From positions 59,783 to 123,782 of the IMG/VR virus record IMGVR_UViG_3300006921_004083: 64,000 bases of DNA, one strand, 5' to 3'. The DNA is from a virus. Both the position numbers and the translations under genes were made by a program. A model generated the notes under the pieces. That model saw only the letters and a program-made list of their open reading frames with translations, was not told the DNA's origin and did no database searches. Below, piece by piece: positions 1 to 7,756 of this stretch. How positions within the stretch are numbered: position 1 is the first letter of the stretch; the number at the start of each line of letters is the position of its first letter.

Positions 1-123
1 ATGGATATGGATAGTGAAGAAATACCAAAAGAATACACTCTAACAGTAGGTGACACTGAAAATTGGGACGATAACTCTATTGGAAAATCGTTTAATCCTG
101 ACTTTGACGACGAGACCAACTAA
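1..123 (+). CDS. acidic hypothetical protein, possibly the C-terminal part of a longer gene
   Basis: The first base of the window is in frame with an ATG, and the frame runs to TAA at 121-123, giving 40 residues. The peptide is very acidic (many Asp and Glu) and has no motif I recognise. Because the window begins here, I cannot tell whether this ATG is the start or an internal methionine of a longer protein. A terminator-like hairpin follows about 40 nt later, which fits this being the last gene of an upstream unit. Confidence 0.45.
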   Translation: MDMDSEEIPKEYTLTVGDTENWDDNSIGKSFNPDFDDETN

Positions 124-161
124 GTATATTTGACACTTACAATAAATAATTATAATATTAG

Positions 162-195
162 ACCCAACCCGAATAGAGTTGGGTTTTTATTTATA
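162..195 (+). terminator. Rho-independent terminator
   Basis: The arms ACCCAAC (162-168) and GTTGGGT (178-184) form a 7-bp stem around a 9-nt loop. They are followed by the T-rich run TTTTTATTTAT. The element lies between the acidic protein ending at 123 and the gp32-like gene, so it probably closes the upstream unit. Confidence 0.8.
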
Positions 196-226
196 CAAGC
201 ATCTTTACTTTAATAAAATTGTTTTG

Positions 227-234
227 TATATTTA
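227..234 (+). promoter_or_regulatory. candidate promoter -7 element upstream of the ssDNA-binding protein gene
   Basis: TATATTTA lies 45 nt before the gp32-like ATG and resembles the Bacteroidota -7 consensus TAnnTTTG with a final A. I see no clear TTG -33 element at the usual 19-21 nt distance. A short open frame (MSKKILIN, 235-261) starts directly after it. The leader is A-rich with no Shine-Dalgarno sequence. Confidence 0.35.
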
Positions 235-279
235 ATGAGTAAAAAAATATTAATTAACTAGTTAAAAAAAAAATTAAAA

Positions 280-1101
280 ATGAGTAACGTATTAGATTCA
301 ATTCTTAAACAGTATGAGTCCAACAAGTCTGGAACAGGGACCGAAAAAAAGAAAACAGACCTTAGAAAGTATTTCGCACCTTTTTTACCAAAAGGAGAAA
401 CAAGCGGAGAAAGAACAGTAAGAATTTTACCTCCTGAAGATGGAGCTTCACCATTTACCGAAGCTTGGTTTCATGAGGTACAAATTGATGGTAAGTGGCA
501 AAAACTTTACGATCCAGGTAAGAATGACAATGAAAGAAGTCCTATTACCGAAGTAAATGAGGCGTTATTAATGACAGGAGACGCAGAAGATAAAGTATTG
601 GCTAGGCAGTATAGACCAAGAAAGTTTTATGTAGTGAGAGTTATCGATAGAGATAATGAAGCAGACGGAGTAAAGTTTTGGAGATTCAAACACAACTTCA
701 AAGGAGATGGTATTATGGATAAATTAATTCCTTTATTTCAAAAGAAAGGAGATATTACCAACCCAAGAGAAGGAAGAGATATTAACCTTATCCTTAAAGC
801 TGTTAAATTACCAAGTGGTAATGGTACCTACACAACAGTATCTACAATTATGGCTGAAGACCCTTCTATGTTAACAACAGATGCAGAGAAAGCTAAACTT
901 TGGATGGCGAATAAAGAAACATATAAAGATGTGTATGTAAGAAAAGATGTAGAGTTTCTTGAAAAAGTGGCGAAAGGTGAAAATCCTTATGAAAGAAAAG
1001 AAGAAAGTAGTTCTCCAGTACAAAAGACCTCGGTCAGTGATACTACTTTGTCAGAACTTGACAAAGGAAGTGAGATTAACATGGATGATATGCCATTTTA
1101 A
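280..1101 (+). CDS. 32: single-stranded DNA-binding protein, T4 gp32-like
   Basis: 273 residues, near the 301 of T4 gp32. The protein should coat single-stranded DNA at the replication fork and during recombination. Support comes from a basic, Lys-rich N-terminal arm, an OB-type core at about residues 30-210 with aromatic and basic residues, and an acidic C-terminal tail ending MDDMPF. The next gene, a UvsX-like recombinase, also fits. It has no cysteine at all, so the zinc site of T4 gp32 is absent. The last residues resemble the DDxPF tip of bacterial SSB, a protein-docking signal, more than the T4 tail. The ATG sits behind an A-only leader. Function is inferred from overall resemblance and context. 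Confidence 0.8.
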   Translation: MSNVLDSILKQYESNKSGTGTEKKKTDLRKYFAPFLPKGETSGERTVRILPPEDGASPFTEAWFHEVQIDGKWQKLYDPGKNDNERSPITEVNEALLMTGDAEDKVLARQYRPRKFYVVRVIDRDNEADGVKFWRFKHNFKGDGIMDKLIPLFQKKGDITNPREGRDINLILKAVKLPSGNGTYTTVSTIMAEDPSMLTTDAEKAKLWMANKETYKDVYVRKDVEFLEKVAKGENPYERKEESSSPVQKTSVSDTTLSELDKGSEINMDDMPF

Positions 1102-1112
1102 TAACTATAGAT

Positions 1113-2111
1113 ATGGCGAAATCAATAAAGAAAAAAACATTCTCATTAGAGGACTTACAAGGAAAGTATAGTACAAAGGCAAAATACAAAGAAGATAGTT
1201 TCTTTGATGTTGGTGAAGCATTTTACAAAGCTTGTGGTATACCAGGACCTGCAGAAGGACATATAAATGTATTTTTAGGACATTCTGACACTGGAAAAAC
1301 CACAGCTTTAGTAAAAGCTGCGGTGGATGCCCAAAGAAAAGGTAAATTACCTGTGTTTATAATCACAGAACAAAAATGGGATTTTGAACATGCTAAACTA
1401 ATGGGTTTTGAATGTGACTTAAACGATAATGGTGAATGGAGTGGTACTTTTTTATTTAATGATGGTTTTTCTTATATTGAACAAATCACCGATTACATAA
1501 ATGAGTTAATAGATGAACAACAAAAAGGTAACATTCCTTATGATTTGGTTTTCTTTTGGGATTCTGTTGGTTCAGTACCTTGTAAAATGACTTTTGAAGG
1601 TAAAGGTGGAAAAATGCATAACGCAAGTACCTTAGCCGATAAGATAGGAATGGGTATTAATCAAAGAATCACGGGATCAAGAAAGGAGAGTTCAAAATTT
1701 ACGAATACTCTAATAATTGTTAACCAACCATGGGTTGAATTACCAGATAATCCTTTTAGTCAACCAAGAATTAAGATGAAAGGAGGGGAGGCTATATTCC
1801 TTAATTCGACACTCGTATTCTTATTTGGTAATCAGAAGAATAGTGGAACATCAAAAATTAACGCCACTAAAAATGGTAGAAAAGTGGCTTTTGCGACACG
1901 AACAAAAGTATCGATACTCAAAAATCATGTTAATGGTATTGGTTTTTCCGATGGAAGGGTAATTGTAACCCCACACAATTTCATAAGTGATGATGCTAAT
2001 GAAATTAAAAAATACAAAGAATCACACTCAAGTTATTGGGTTGAACAATTTGAAAAAGCTGGTGAAAAAGTAGAAGACGGCGGCTTTGAACTTATAGAAG
2101 AGAATGTTTAA
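1113..2111 (+). CDS. uvsX: UvsX-like RecA family recombinase
   Basis: 332 residues. RecA/RAD51-type ATPase expected to form filaments on ssDNA and catalyse strand exchange in recombination-dependent replication, working with the gp32-like protein 11 nt upstream. Walker A is GHSDTGKT at about residues 56-63. Walker B is LVFFWDS at about 144-151. An L2-like region with conserved Asn-Gln (IIVNQPW) follows. The C-terminal part is acidic, as in UvsX. The length is a little under T4 UvsX (391). The stop codon is in the same frame as the next gene, separated by six sense codons. Confidence 0.88.
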   Translation: MAKSIKKKTFSLEDLQGKYSTKAKYKEDSFFDVGEAFYKACGIPGPAEGHINVFLGHSDTGKTTALVKAAVDAQRKGKLPVFIITEQKWDFEHAKLMGFECDLNDNGEWSGTFLFNDGFSYIEQITDYINELIDEQQKGNIPYDLVFFWDSVGSVPCKMTFEGKGGKMHNASTLADKIGMGINQRITGSRKESSKFTNTLIIVNQPWVELPDNPFSQPRIKMKGGEAIFLNSTLVFLFGNQKNSGTSKINATKNGRKVAFATRTKVSILKNHVNGIGFSDGRVIVTPHNFISDDANEIKKYKESHSSYWVEQFEKAGEKVEDGGFELIEENV

Positions 2112-2129
2112 CCCTTTAATTACCATGAG

Positions 2130-3161
2130 TTGAGACGAAGAAATAATCAGAAAAAATTTGAAACCCTTATAGTTGACGGAGATGCTCTATTAAAAAGAGC
2201 ATTCTTCGGGGCTAAGAATGTTTTTAACGAAGAAAAAGAACATATTGGAGGATTATTCCAGTTTCTTAATATACTTAGAAAAACCCTTTCCCAGAAACAC
2301 TATAATAAAGTAGTTGTATTTTGGGATGGACAATATGGTAATCTAACTAGAAGAAAGATTTACCCAAACTATAAGATTAATAGAAAAAAATCTAGAAATT
2401 ACGATTCAGAATCTTTTTTAAGACAAAAATTAAGGACCCAACAGTACCTAGAAGAGTTATACGTAAGACAATATGTTAATGAGGATACAGAGGCTGATGA
2501 TCTTATCGCTTATTATTGTCTTAATAGAAAGAAAAATGAACTTATAACAATTTATACGGCAGATAGGGACATTGTACAGTTAGTAAATGAAGGTGTCTAT
2601 GTTTATTTACTAGATAAAAAAGAATTAGTAAAAGAGGATACCGTTTTAACTACTAGAGAGTTAGACTATCTACCTAAAAATGTCTGTTTAGTAAAAATGT
2701 TAATAGGTGATTCTTCAGACAATATTTTAGGTATAAAAGGACTATCTCCTAAAAGATTAGGTGAATTAATGCCAGATCTTAGGACTCGAAAAGTAGAATT
2801 GGATGAGATTAAAGAATTGGAATATGAGGGGGATAATTGGAGAGTAACGAAAGTATTAAATAATATAAAAACAGGAACCAGTAATGGTGGAGTATTCGGT
2901 GACGAACTTTACCAAATAAATAAAAAAATAATTAACTTAAATGAACCTTTAATAAACGAAGGGGCTAGGAAAAACGTAGAAGATTTAGTAAACTTAAATC
3001 TAGATCCAACAGGACGAGACTACAAGAACGTAATTAGAATGATGATTGATGATGGGATAGTAAATATAATACCAGCATCATACGAAGACCAATCAGAATT
3101 TTTAATTCCTTTTATAACATTAAAAAATAACGAAAAAAAAAATGGAGAGAACAAAGAATAA
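2130..3161 (+). CDS. rnh: 5'-3' exonuclease / RNase H of the FEN-1 family (T4 Rnh-like)
   Basis: 343 residues. Expected to remove RNA primers and flaps from lagging strands. Metal-binding acidic residues of the PIN/FEN fold are visible: VDGD (about 15-18), Asp in VFWDG (about 66), EADD (121-124), ADRD (144-147) and GDSSDN (193-198). A helix-hairpin-helix stretch (GIKGLSPKRL) follows. No ATG is available upstream: the frame opens at TTG 2130, since the ATG at 2125 is in another frame and hits TGA after two codons. The true start is therefore uncertain, but it must lie before the VDGD motif. The gene overlaps the next one by 20 nt. Confidence 0.82.
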   Translation: MRRRNNQKKFETLIVDGDALLKRAFFGAKNVFNEEKEHIGGLFQFLNILRKTLSQKHYNKVVVFWDGQYGNLTRRKIYPNYKINRKKSRNYDSESFLRQKLRTQQYLEELYVRQYVNEDTEADDLIAYYCLNRKKNELITIYTADRDIVQLVNEGVYVYLLDKKELVKEDTVLTTRELDYLPKNVCLVKMLIGDSSDNILGIKGLSPKRLGELMPDLRTRKVELDEIKELEYEGDNWRVTKVLNNIKTGTSNGGVFGDELYQINKKIINLNEPLINEGARKNVEDLVNLNLDPTGRDYKNVIRMMIDDGIVNIIPASYEDQSEFLIPFITLKNNEKKNGENKE

Positions 3162-3606
3162 ATACACCGATAAATTTGAGTTTATCTTAAGAATTAATGA
3201 TAACATTATTTGCCAAAGGTACTTTAATATCAGAGGATATAACAATAGAGCGAAAGAGTCTATGGATCTTAGATGGGATTTAGGGGACATTGTAACAACA
3301 ATACAAAGTTATTTACAACAGAAAACAGAAGATTTTCTTTGGTTAAACTATAACCCTTACTCACTAAAAAACTCCGTAGTAAAAGAAGTTGATAAACAAG
3401 AAGAGGACTACTTCACCTTTGAAATTAGAGTCGACGGTAAGGTTATAATTATCGAAAGATTCACAGGAATGGACTTCCCACCGAAGGTAAGGTACTCAGT
3501 AAACATAAAATCCTTGATACCATCTATAATATCAAAGATACAACGAGGATTAAGTCAAAGAAAGTACACAAAAGTAGTAGACCATTACGAATGTAGTACT
3601 AGGTAA
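3142..3606 (+). CDS. hypothetical protein made of two tandem similar domains
   Basis: 154 residues, not recognised. Residues about 11-60 and 90-140 resemble each other: each reads F-x-F-x-x-R-(I/V)-(N/D) followed by a hydrophobic strand, then a helix with an I/V-rich segment ending near a Gln/Arg pair. This suggests an internal duplication of one alpha-beta unit of about 50 residues. It overlaps the exonuclease gene by 20 nt and precedes the helicase gene, so it is probably translated with replication proteins. A role as a helicase loader or other accessory factor is possible but unsupported. Confidence 0.65.
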   Translation: MERTKNKYTDKFEFILRINDNIICQRYFNIRGYNNRAKESMDLRWDLGDIVTTIQSYLQQKTEDFLWLNYNPYSLKNSVVKEVDKQEEDYFTFEIRVDGKVIIIERFTGMDFPPKVRYSVNIKSLIPSIISKIQRGLSQRKYTKVVDHYECSTR

Positions 3607-3620
3607 TTAAGGAGAAATAG

Positions 3621-3637
3621 TATATTTATAATAAAAG
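3621..3637 (+). promoter_or_regulatory. candidate late-type promoter element before the helicase gene
   Basis: TATATTTATAATAAAAG includes TATTTATA at 3623-3630, ending 19 nt before the helicase ATG. The same core recurs before several other transcription blocks in this window. I see no TTG at the -33 distance, so it does not look like the host-type two-part promoter. Confidence 0.45.
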
Positions 3638-3649
3638 AAAATTTATAGA

Positions 3650-5023
3650 ATGACAGATAGAAATTTTGGGTACTTAGGAGATAAATTCCAATTAAAGTTA
3701 CTTTCACTTTTAATAGTGGACAACAAGTTTGCAGACAACATAGTAGAGTCGATAGAACCAACATATTTTGATGACCAATATTGTAGATTATTGATGCAAT
3801 TAATTAAAGAATATTATACAAAATATGAAACGGTTCCTACACATGATTCTTTAGACCAACTTATTAGAATTGAGGTGTCAAACGAAACGGCAAAAGAATA
3901 CTTAAAAGATACCTTAAAAAAATTAAAGGATCAAGATTTTGCAGATGCGGATTTCACCCAACAAACAGCCTTAAAATTTTGTAAACAACAAGAAATAAAA
4001 AAAGCCATTTCTAGTTCAGAAAAAATAATGTCTAACGGTAATTTCGAAGACTATGATAAGATAGAAGATTTGTTTAGAAAGGCACTAAGTGTTGGTAATG
4101 ATAAGGAAGATGGTATTGATGTGTTTACCGCTCTAGAAGATGTATTGGCAGATGACTTTAGACACCCAGTGGCGACAGGAATAACAGGAATCGATAACAT
4201 TACTAATGGAGGACTATCTAAGGGAGAATTAGGTGTTGTATTGGCCCCATTCGGTGTTGGTAAATCTACAGTATTAACTAAATTTGCTAATACTGCATAT
4301 AATTTAGGACATAACGTAGTACAAATAATCTTTGAAGATAATCCCAAGGTAATACAGAGAAAACATATTGCATGTTGGACCGGGATAGAATTAAACGAAT
4401 TGTCCGAAAGAAAAGAAGAGGTTAAAGAAAAATTAAAAGAATTTAAGAAAGATAGAGGTAGTTTGATAATTAAAAAAATGGCCTCCGATGGAACCACAGT
4501 GGGTAAAATAAAACATTATATTAGAAAATTAATTACTAGAGGTATGAGACCAGACATTATTTTATTAGATTATATTGACTGTGTGGTACCAAGTAGAGCA
4601 TTTAACGATGAATACGCTGGGGAAGGTAATGTAATGAGAGAATTTGAAACATTAGTACACGAGTTTGATATGGTTGGATGGACCGCAGTACAAGGTAATA
4701 GAAGTTCAATAGGGGCTGATGTAGTAGAAGCCCACCAAATAGGGGGGTCAATTAAGAAAGGTCAAATAGGACATTTTATAATGTCCATTGCAAAGACACT
4801 AGAACAAAAAGAAAGTGGAAGAGCAACCATAGCAGTCCTCAAATCAAGATTTGGTAAAGACGGTGTAATATTTGAAGACTGTGTTTTTGATAATGGAAGA
4901 GTCCATATCGATACAGATGACCAAGTATCATTCTTAGGATTTGAAGATGTTAAAAAAGAGAAGAAAGCAAACAGAGTTTTGGATGCCATTAAAAAGAGGC
5001 AAGAAAAGTTAAATAATAATTAA
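3650..5023 (+). CDS. 41: replicative DNA helicase, DnaB/T4 gp41-like
   Basis: 457 residues, close to T4 gp41 (475). Hexameric 5'-3' helicase that unwinds the fork and recruits primase. It has an N-terminal helical domain (about 1-130) and a RecA-type ATPase core. Walker A is APFGVGKST at about 199-207. Walker B is ILLDYID at about 304-310, and downstream is a Gln-Gly-Asn-Arg stretch (about 349) typical of DnaB motif 4. The matching primase lies 36 kb away, at 41.3 kb. The gene stands behind its own candidate promoter. Confidence 0.9.
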   Translation: MTDRNFGYLGDKFQLKLLSLLIVDNKFADNIVESIEPTYFDDQYCRLLMQLIKEYYTKYETVPTHDSLDQLIRIEVSNETAKEYLKDTLKKLKDQDFADADFTQQTALKFCKQQEIKKAISSSEKIMSNGNFEDYDKIEDLFRKALSVGNDKEDGIDVFTALEDVLADDFRHPVATGITGIDNITNGGLSKGELGVVLAPFGVGKSTVLTKFANTAYNLGHNVVQIIFEDNPKVIQRKHIACWTGIELNELSERKEEVKEKLKEFKKDRGSLIIKKMASDGTTVGKIKHYIRKLITRGMRPDIILLDYIDCVVPSRAFNDEYAGEGNVMREFETLVHEFDMVGWTAVQGNRSSIGADVVEAHQIGGSIKKGQIGHFIMSIAKTLEQKESGRATIAVLKSRFGKDGVIFEDCVFDNGRVHIDTDDQVSFLGFEDVKKEKKANRVLDAIKKRQEKLNNN

Positions 5024-5040
5024 TAAAAATTTAGTAAAAA

Positions 5041-6954
5041 ATGGACGTATCAAATAGTATTTTGTCGGATATTACTGTGTATATGAAATATGCAAAATAT
5101 ATCCCAGAATTAAACAGAAGAGAAACATGGGACGAGTTAGTTACCAGAAATAAAAAGATGCATATTAAACACTATCCTCATTTGAAGGAAGAGATTGAAG
5201 ATAAATACAAATTTGTTTATGACAAGAAAGTATTACCATCGATGAGAAGCATGCAGTTTGGAGGAAAACCAATTGAAATTTCCCCAAATAGAATTTATAA
5301 TTGTGCTTATATGCCGATCGATAATATAGATTCTTTTAGTGAGTGTATGTTTTTATTATTAGGTGGAACAGGAGTGGGGTATTCAGTACAGAGACACCAT
5401 GTTGCAAAATTACCAATTATACAAAAACCTTATCCTAAAAAGAAAAGAAGATTTTTAATTGGTGATAGTATAGAAGGATGGGCAGATTCAATTAAAGTTC
5501 TTATGAAATCATATATGAATGGTGGTGGTAGTAGAGTAGAGTTTGACTTTTCAGATATTAGACCAAAAGGGGCTAGATTAATAACATCAGGTGGTAAAGC
5601 ACCAGGACCTCAACCACTTAAAGAATGTTTAGTGAAAATAGAAGGTTTATTAAATCAAAAAGAAAATGGAGAAGAACTTACAACAATTGAAGTACATGAT
5701 ATTGTATGTCATATCGCAGACGCGGTACTTGCCGGAGGTATTCGTAGAGCAGCTCTTATTAGTTTATTTAGTGCTGATGACGACGCAATGATAGGATGTA
5801 AAGCTGGTAATTGGTGGGAAACAAACCCACAAAGAGGTAGAGCTAATAACTCAGCAGTACTTATGAGACATAAAATAACTAAAGAGTTTTTTATGGACTT
5901 ATGGAAAAGAGTTGAATTATCAGGAGCTGGCGAACCAGGTATATATCTTAACAATGATAAGGATTGGGGGACTAACCCATGTTGCGAAATAGCTTTAAGA
6001 CCATACCAGTTCTGTAATCTTTGTGAGGTTAATGTCTCAAACATCGAATCCCAAGAAGATTTGAATGAGAGAGTAAAAGTTGCATCTTTTATTGGGACCT
6101 TACAAGCTGGATATACTTCTTTCCATTATTTAAGAGATGTTTGGAGAGAAACTACAGAAAAAGACGCACTGATAGGGGTTTCAATGACAGGTATTGGGTC
6201 AGGGAAAGTTCTTAAATATGATATGTCTAAAGCCGCTAGTCTAGTAAAAAGAGAAAACACTAGAGTATCAAAACTATTAGGAATTAATCAAGCAGCAAGA
6301 ACAACAACAGTTAAACCTGCAGGGACAACATCATTAACATTAGGCACATCATCAGGTATTCATGCGTGGCACAATGATTATTATATAAGAAGAATTAGAG
6401 TTGGTAAAAACGAAGCTATTTATACGTATCTAACCATTAATCATCCAGAATTAGTTGAAGATGAATACTTCAGACCACACGACACCGCAGTGATAAGTAT
6501 ACCACAAAAATCACCTGAAGGGTCAATCCTAAGAACGGAATCGCCATTTCAATTACTAGAAAGAGTTAAAAAAGTTGCTAGTGAATGGGTAAATGCAGGA
6601 CACAGAAAGGGTTCAAATAGTCATAATGTATCAGCCACTATTTCATTAAGAGAACATGAGTGGGATCCAGCAGGAGAGTGGATGTGGGAAAATAGAAAGT
6701 TTTACAATGGTTTATCGGTACTACCATACAATGGAGGGACATATAAACAAGCACCATTTGAAGACATTACAAAAGAAAAGTATGAAGAAATGTTAAAATC
6801 CCTAACCAATGTTGATTTATCCAATGTGATTGAGTTAGATGATAATACAGATTTATCTGGAGAGTTAGCTTGTTCAGGAGGACAATGTGAAATTGATGTT
6901 GATATGGAGTCTATTAAGGAGAAAAAGGATGAAGTGGAGTTAAATGACGCATAA
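5041..6954 (+). CDS. nrdJ: adenosylcobalamin-dependent ribonucleotide reductase, class II (monomeric RTPR type)
   Basis: 637 residues. Reduces ribonucleoside triphosphates to deoxy forms for phage DNA synthesis, using vitamin B12 instead of a metal-radical subunit. The conserved pieces follow the Lactobacillus leichmannii enzyme. They are NCAYMPID (Cys88, one redox Cys), NPCCEI (Cys314 as the thiyl radical Cys, Glu316), Cys325 exactly 11 residues on as the second redox Cys, KPAGT, and a C-terminal CSGGQC pair (611/616) that shuttles electrons. Unusually, the usual Gly of NPCGE is Cys here. It is about 100 residues shorter than the L. leichmannii protein. The gene starts 17 nt after the helicase gene. 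Confidence 0.9.
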   Translation: MDVSNSILSDITVYMKYAKYIPELNRRETWDELVTRNKKMHIKHYPHLKEEIEDKYKFVYDKKVLPSMRSMQFGGKPIEISPNRIYNCAYMPIDNIDSFSECMFLLLGGTGVGYSVQRHHVAKLPIIQKPYPKKKRRFLIGDSIEGWADSIKVLMKSYMNGGGSRVEFDFSDIRPKGARLITSGGKAPGPQPLKECLVKIEGLLNQKENGEELTTIEVHDIVCHIADAVLAGGIRRAALISLFSADDDAMIGCKAGNWWETNPQRGRANNSAVLMRHKITKEFFMDLWKRVELSGAGEPGIYLNNDKDWGTNPCCEIALRPYQFCNLCEVNVSNIESQEDLNERVKVASFIGTLQAGYTSFHYLRDVWRETTEKDALIGVSMTGIGSGKVLKYDMSKAASLVKRENTRVSKLLGINQAARTTTVKPAGTTSLTLGTSSGIHAWHNDYYIRRIRVGKNEAIYTYLTINHPELVEDEYFRPHDTAVISIPQKSPEGSILRTESPFQLLERVKKVASEWVNAGHRKGSNSHNVSATISLREHEWDPAGEWMWENRKFYNGLSVLPYNGGTYKQAPFEDITKEKYEEMLKSLTNVDLSNVIELDDNTDLSGELACSGGQCEIDVDMESIKEKKDEVELNDA

Positions 6955-7120
6955 ATTTAGTAAAGAGATATTATACCACTTTAACTGTGGTAAATGTAGT
7001 AAATGGTGGTCAATTTCTGACTACCATTTATTTTCTAATGACAAATTAAAAAATAAAATAACTTGTCCTTATTGTGGACATAAAGAAGAAGTAAAAGAAG
7101 TGAAAAATGAAAAGAAGTGA
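6944..7120 (+). CDS. small zinc-ribbon protein
   Basis: 58 residues starting at an ATG 11 nt inside the end of the reductase gene and overlapping the next gene by 14 nt. It has two CxxC knuckles, CGKC (about 15-18) and CPYC (about 42-45). Their spacing suits one zinc ribbon, as in many small phage nucleic-acid or redox-associated proteins. The double overlap suggests translational coupling. I do not know its function; proximity to the reductase may be incidental. Confidence 0.65.
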   Translation: MTHKFSKEILYHFNCGKCSKWWSISDYHLFSNDKLKNKITCPYCGHKEEVKEVKNEKK

Positions 7121-7325
7121 CGATTGGATTAGTGAACTACATTATAAAGAATTTGTCAAACCTAAATTTGGGCACAAAGATTTTTATTGGGAAGGTGGAA
7201 AAATGGTAATGACAGAAGAGTACCATAAAAAAAGAGGGAGTTGTTGTGGTAGTGGATGTAAACATTGTCCATTCACCCCCCAACATATAAAAATGAACAA
7301 AAACTTAAGAAAAGATAATAGTTGA
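7107..7325 (+). CDS. DUF5522-like Cys-rich small protein
   Basis: 72 residues. The segment from about residue 28 runs WEGGKMVMTEEYH, then RGSCCGSGCKHCPF. This matches my memory of the DUF5522 family found in Bacteroidota and eukaryotes, with its CCxxGCxHCP signature. The Cys and His cluster could bind a metal. Function is unknown in the family. It is translated with the zinc-ribbon gene before it (14-nt overlap). A host-derived origin is plausible. Confidence 0.7.
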   Translation: MKRSDDWISELHYKEFVKPKFGHKDFYWEGGKMVMTEEYHKKRGSCCGSGCKHCPFTPQHIKMNKNLRKDNS

Positions 7326-7352
7326 TAAAAGGACTACAAATTAAAACGATCA

Positions 7353-7367
7353 ATATTTATATTAAAG
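7353..7367 (+). promoter_or_regulatory. candidate late-type promoter element before the baseplate block
   Basis: ATATTTATATTAAAG contains TATTTATA at 7354-7361, ending 12 nt before the gp25-like ATG. It matches the elements before the helicase and other blocks. It would drive the tail operon that begins here. Confidence 0.5.
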
Positions 7368-7373
7368 AAATAT

Positions 7374-7754
7374 ATGGCAACTAAAAATATAAATATTAAT
7401 TTTCCTTTTCAGACTTCTCCTTTGGGTGATTTTTTAAGGCTTAACGCCACAACTAAAAACGCAATAAAGGCGGACATAACTCATTTACTTTTAACTAGAA
7501 AAGGAGATAGGTTATATAACCCAGAATTTGGTTCTGGACTTTATGATTATTTATTTGAACAAATAGATGAGACAACTATTGGAGATGTGAAAAATGAGTT
7601 GGAAGTTAATATTGGAAAATATATACCTAATGTGACAATTAATGAGATAAAAATTACACCTAATCCTGATGAAAATCATATAAAGGTTAATTTAGATTAT
7701 TCTGTTAATAGTGCTTCATTTCAGGAAAATGACAATATTGAAATTATTTTATAA
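7374..7754 (+). CDS. 25: baseplate wedge protein, T4 gp25-like (GPW/gp25 family)
   Basis: 126 residues, like T4 gp25 (132). A sheath-proximal wedge component that helps initiate sheath polymerisation in contractile tails. The sequence has the family layout: a TSPLGDF stretch near the N-terminus, a central helix, the RKGDRLYNPEFGSGLYDYLFE core with the conserved Glu and Gly, and a C-terminal beta segment. It is followed after 2 nt by the gp6-like gene, as in contractile-tail loci. Confidence 0.9.
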   Translation: MATKNININFPFQTSPLGDFLRLNATTKNAIKADITHLLLTRKGDRLYNPEFGSGLYDYLFEQIDETTIGDVKNELEVNIGKYIPNVTINEIKITPNPDENHIKVNLDYSVNSASFQENDNIEIIL

Positions 7755-7756
7755 AA

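Noticed and set aside
188-195. TATTTATA in the tail of the first terminator, as a late promoter for the gp32-like gene
   Set aside because: It is part of the terminator T-run and 84 nt from the start codon, so chance is more likely.
959-1171. Small plus-strand frame bridging the gp32-like and uvsX genes
   Set aside because: It overlaps both genes in another frame and gives a Lys-rich nonsense product.
4051-4497. Long open frame antisense to the helicase gene
   Set aside because: It lies wholly inside a well-supported gene with clear Walker motifs; other antisense frames inside large genes were dismissed for the same reason.
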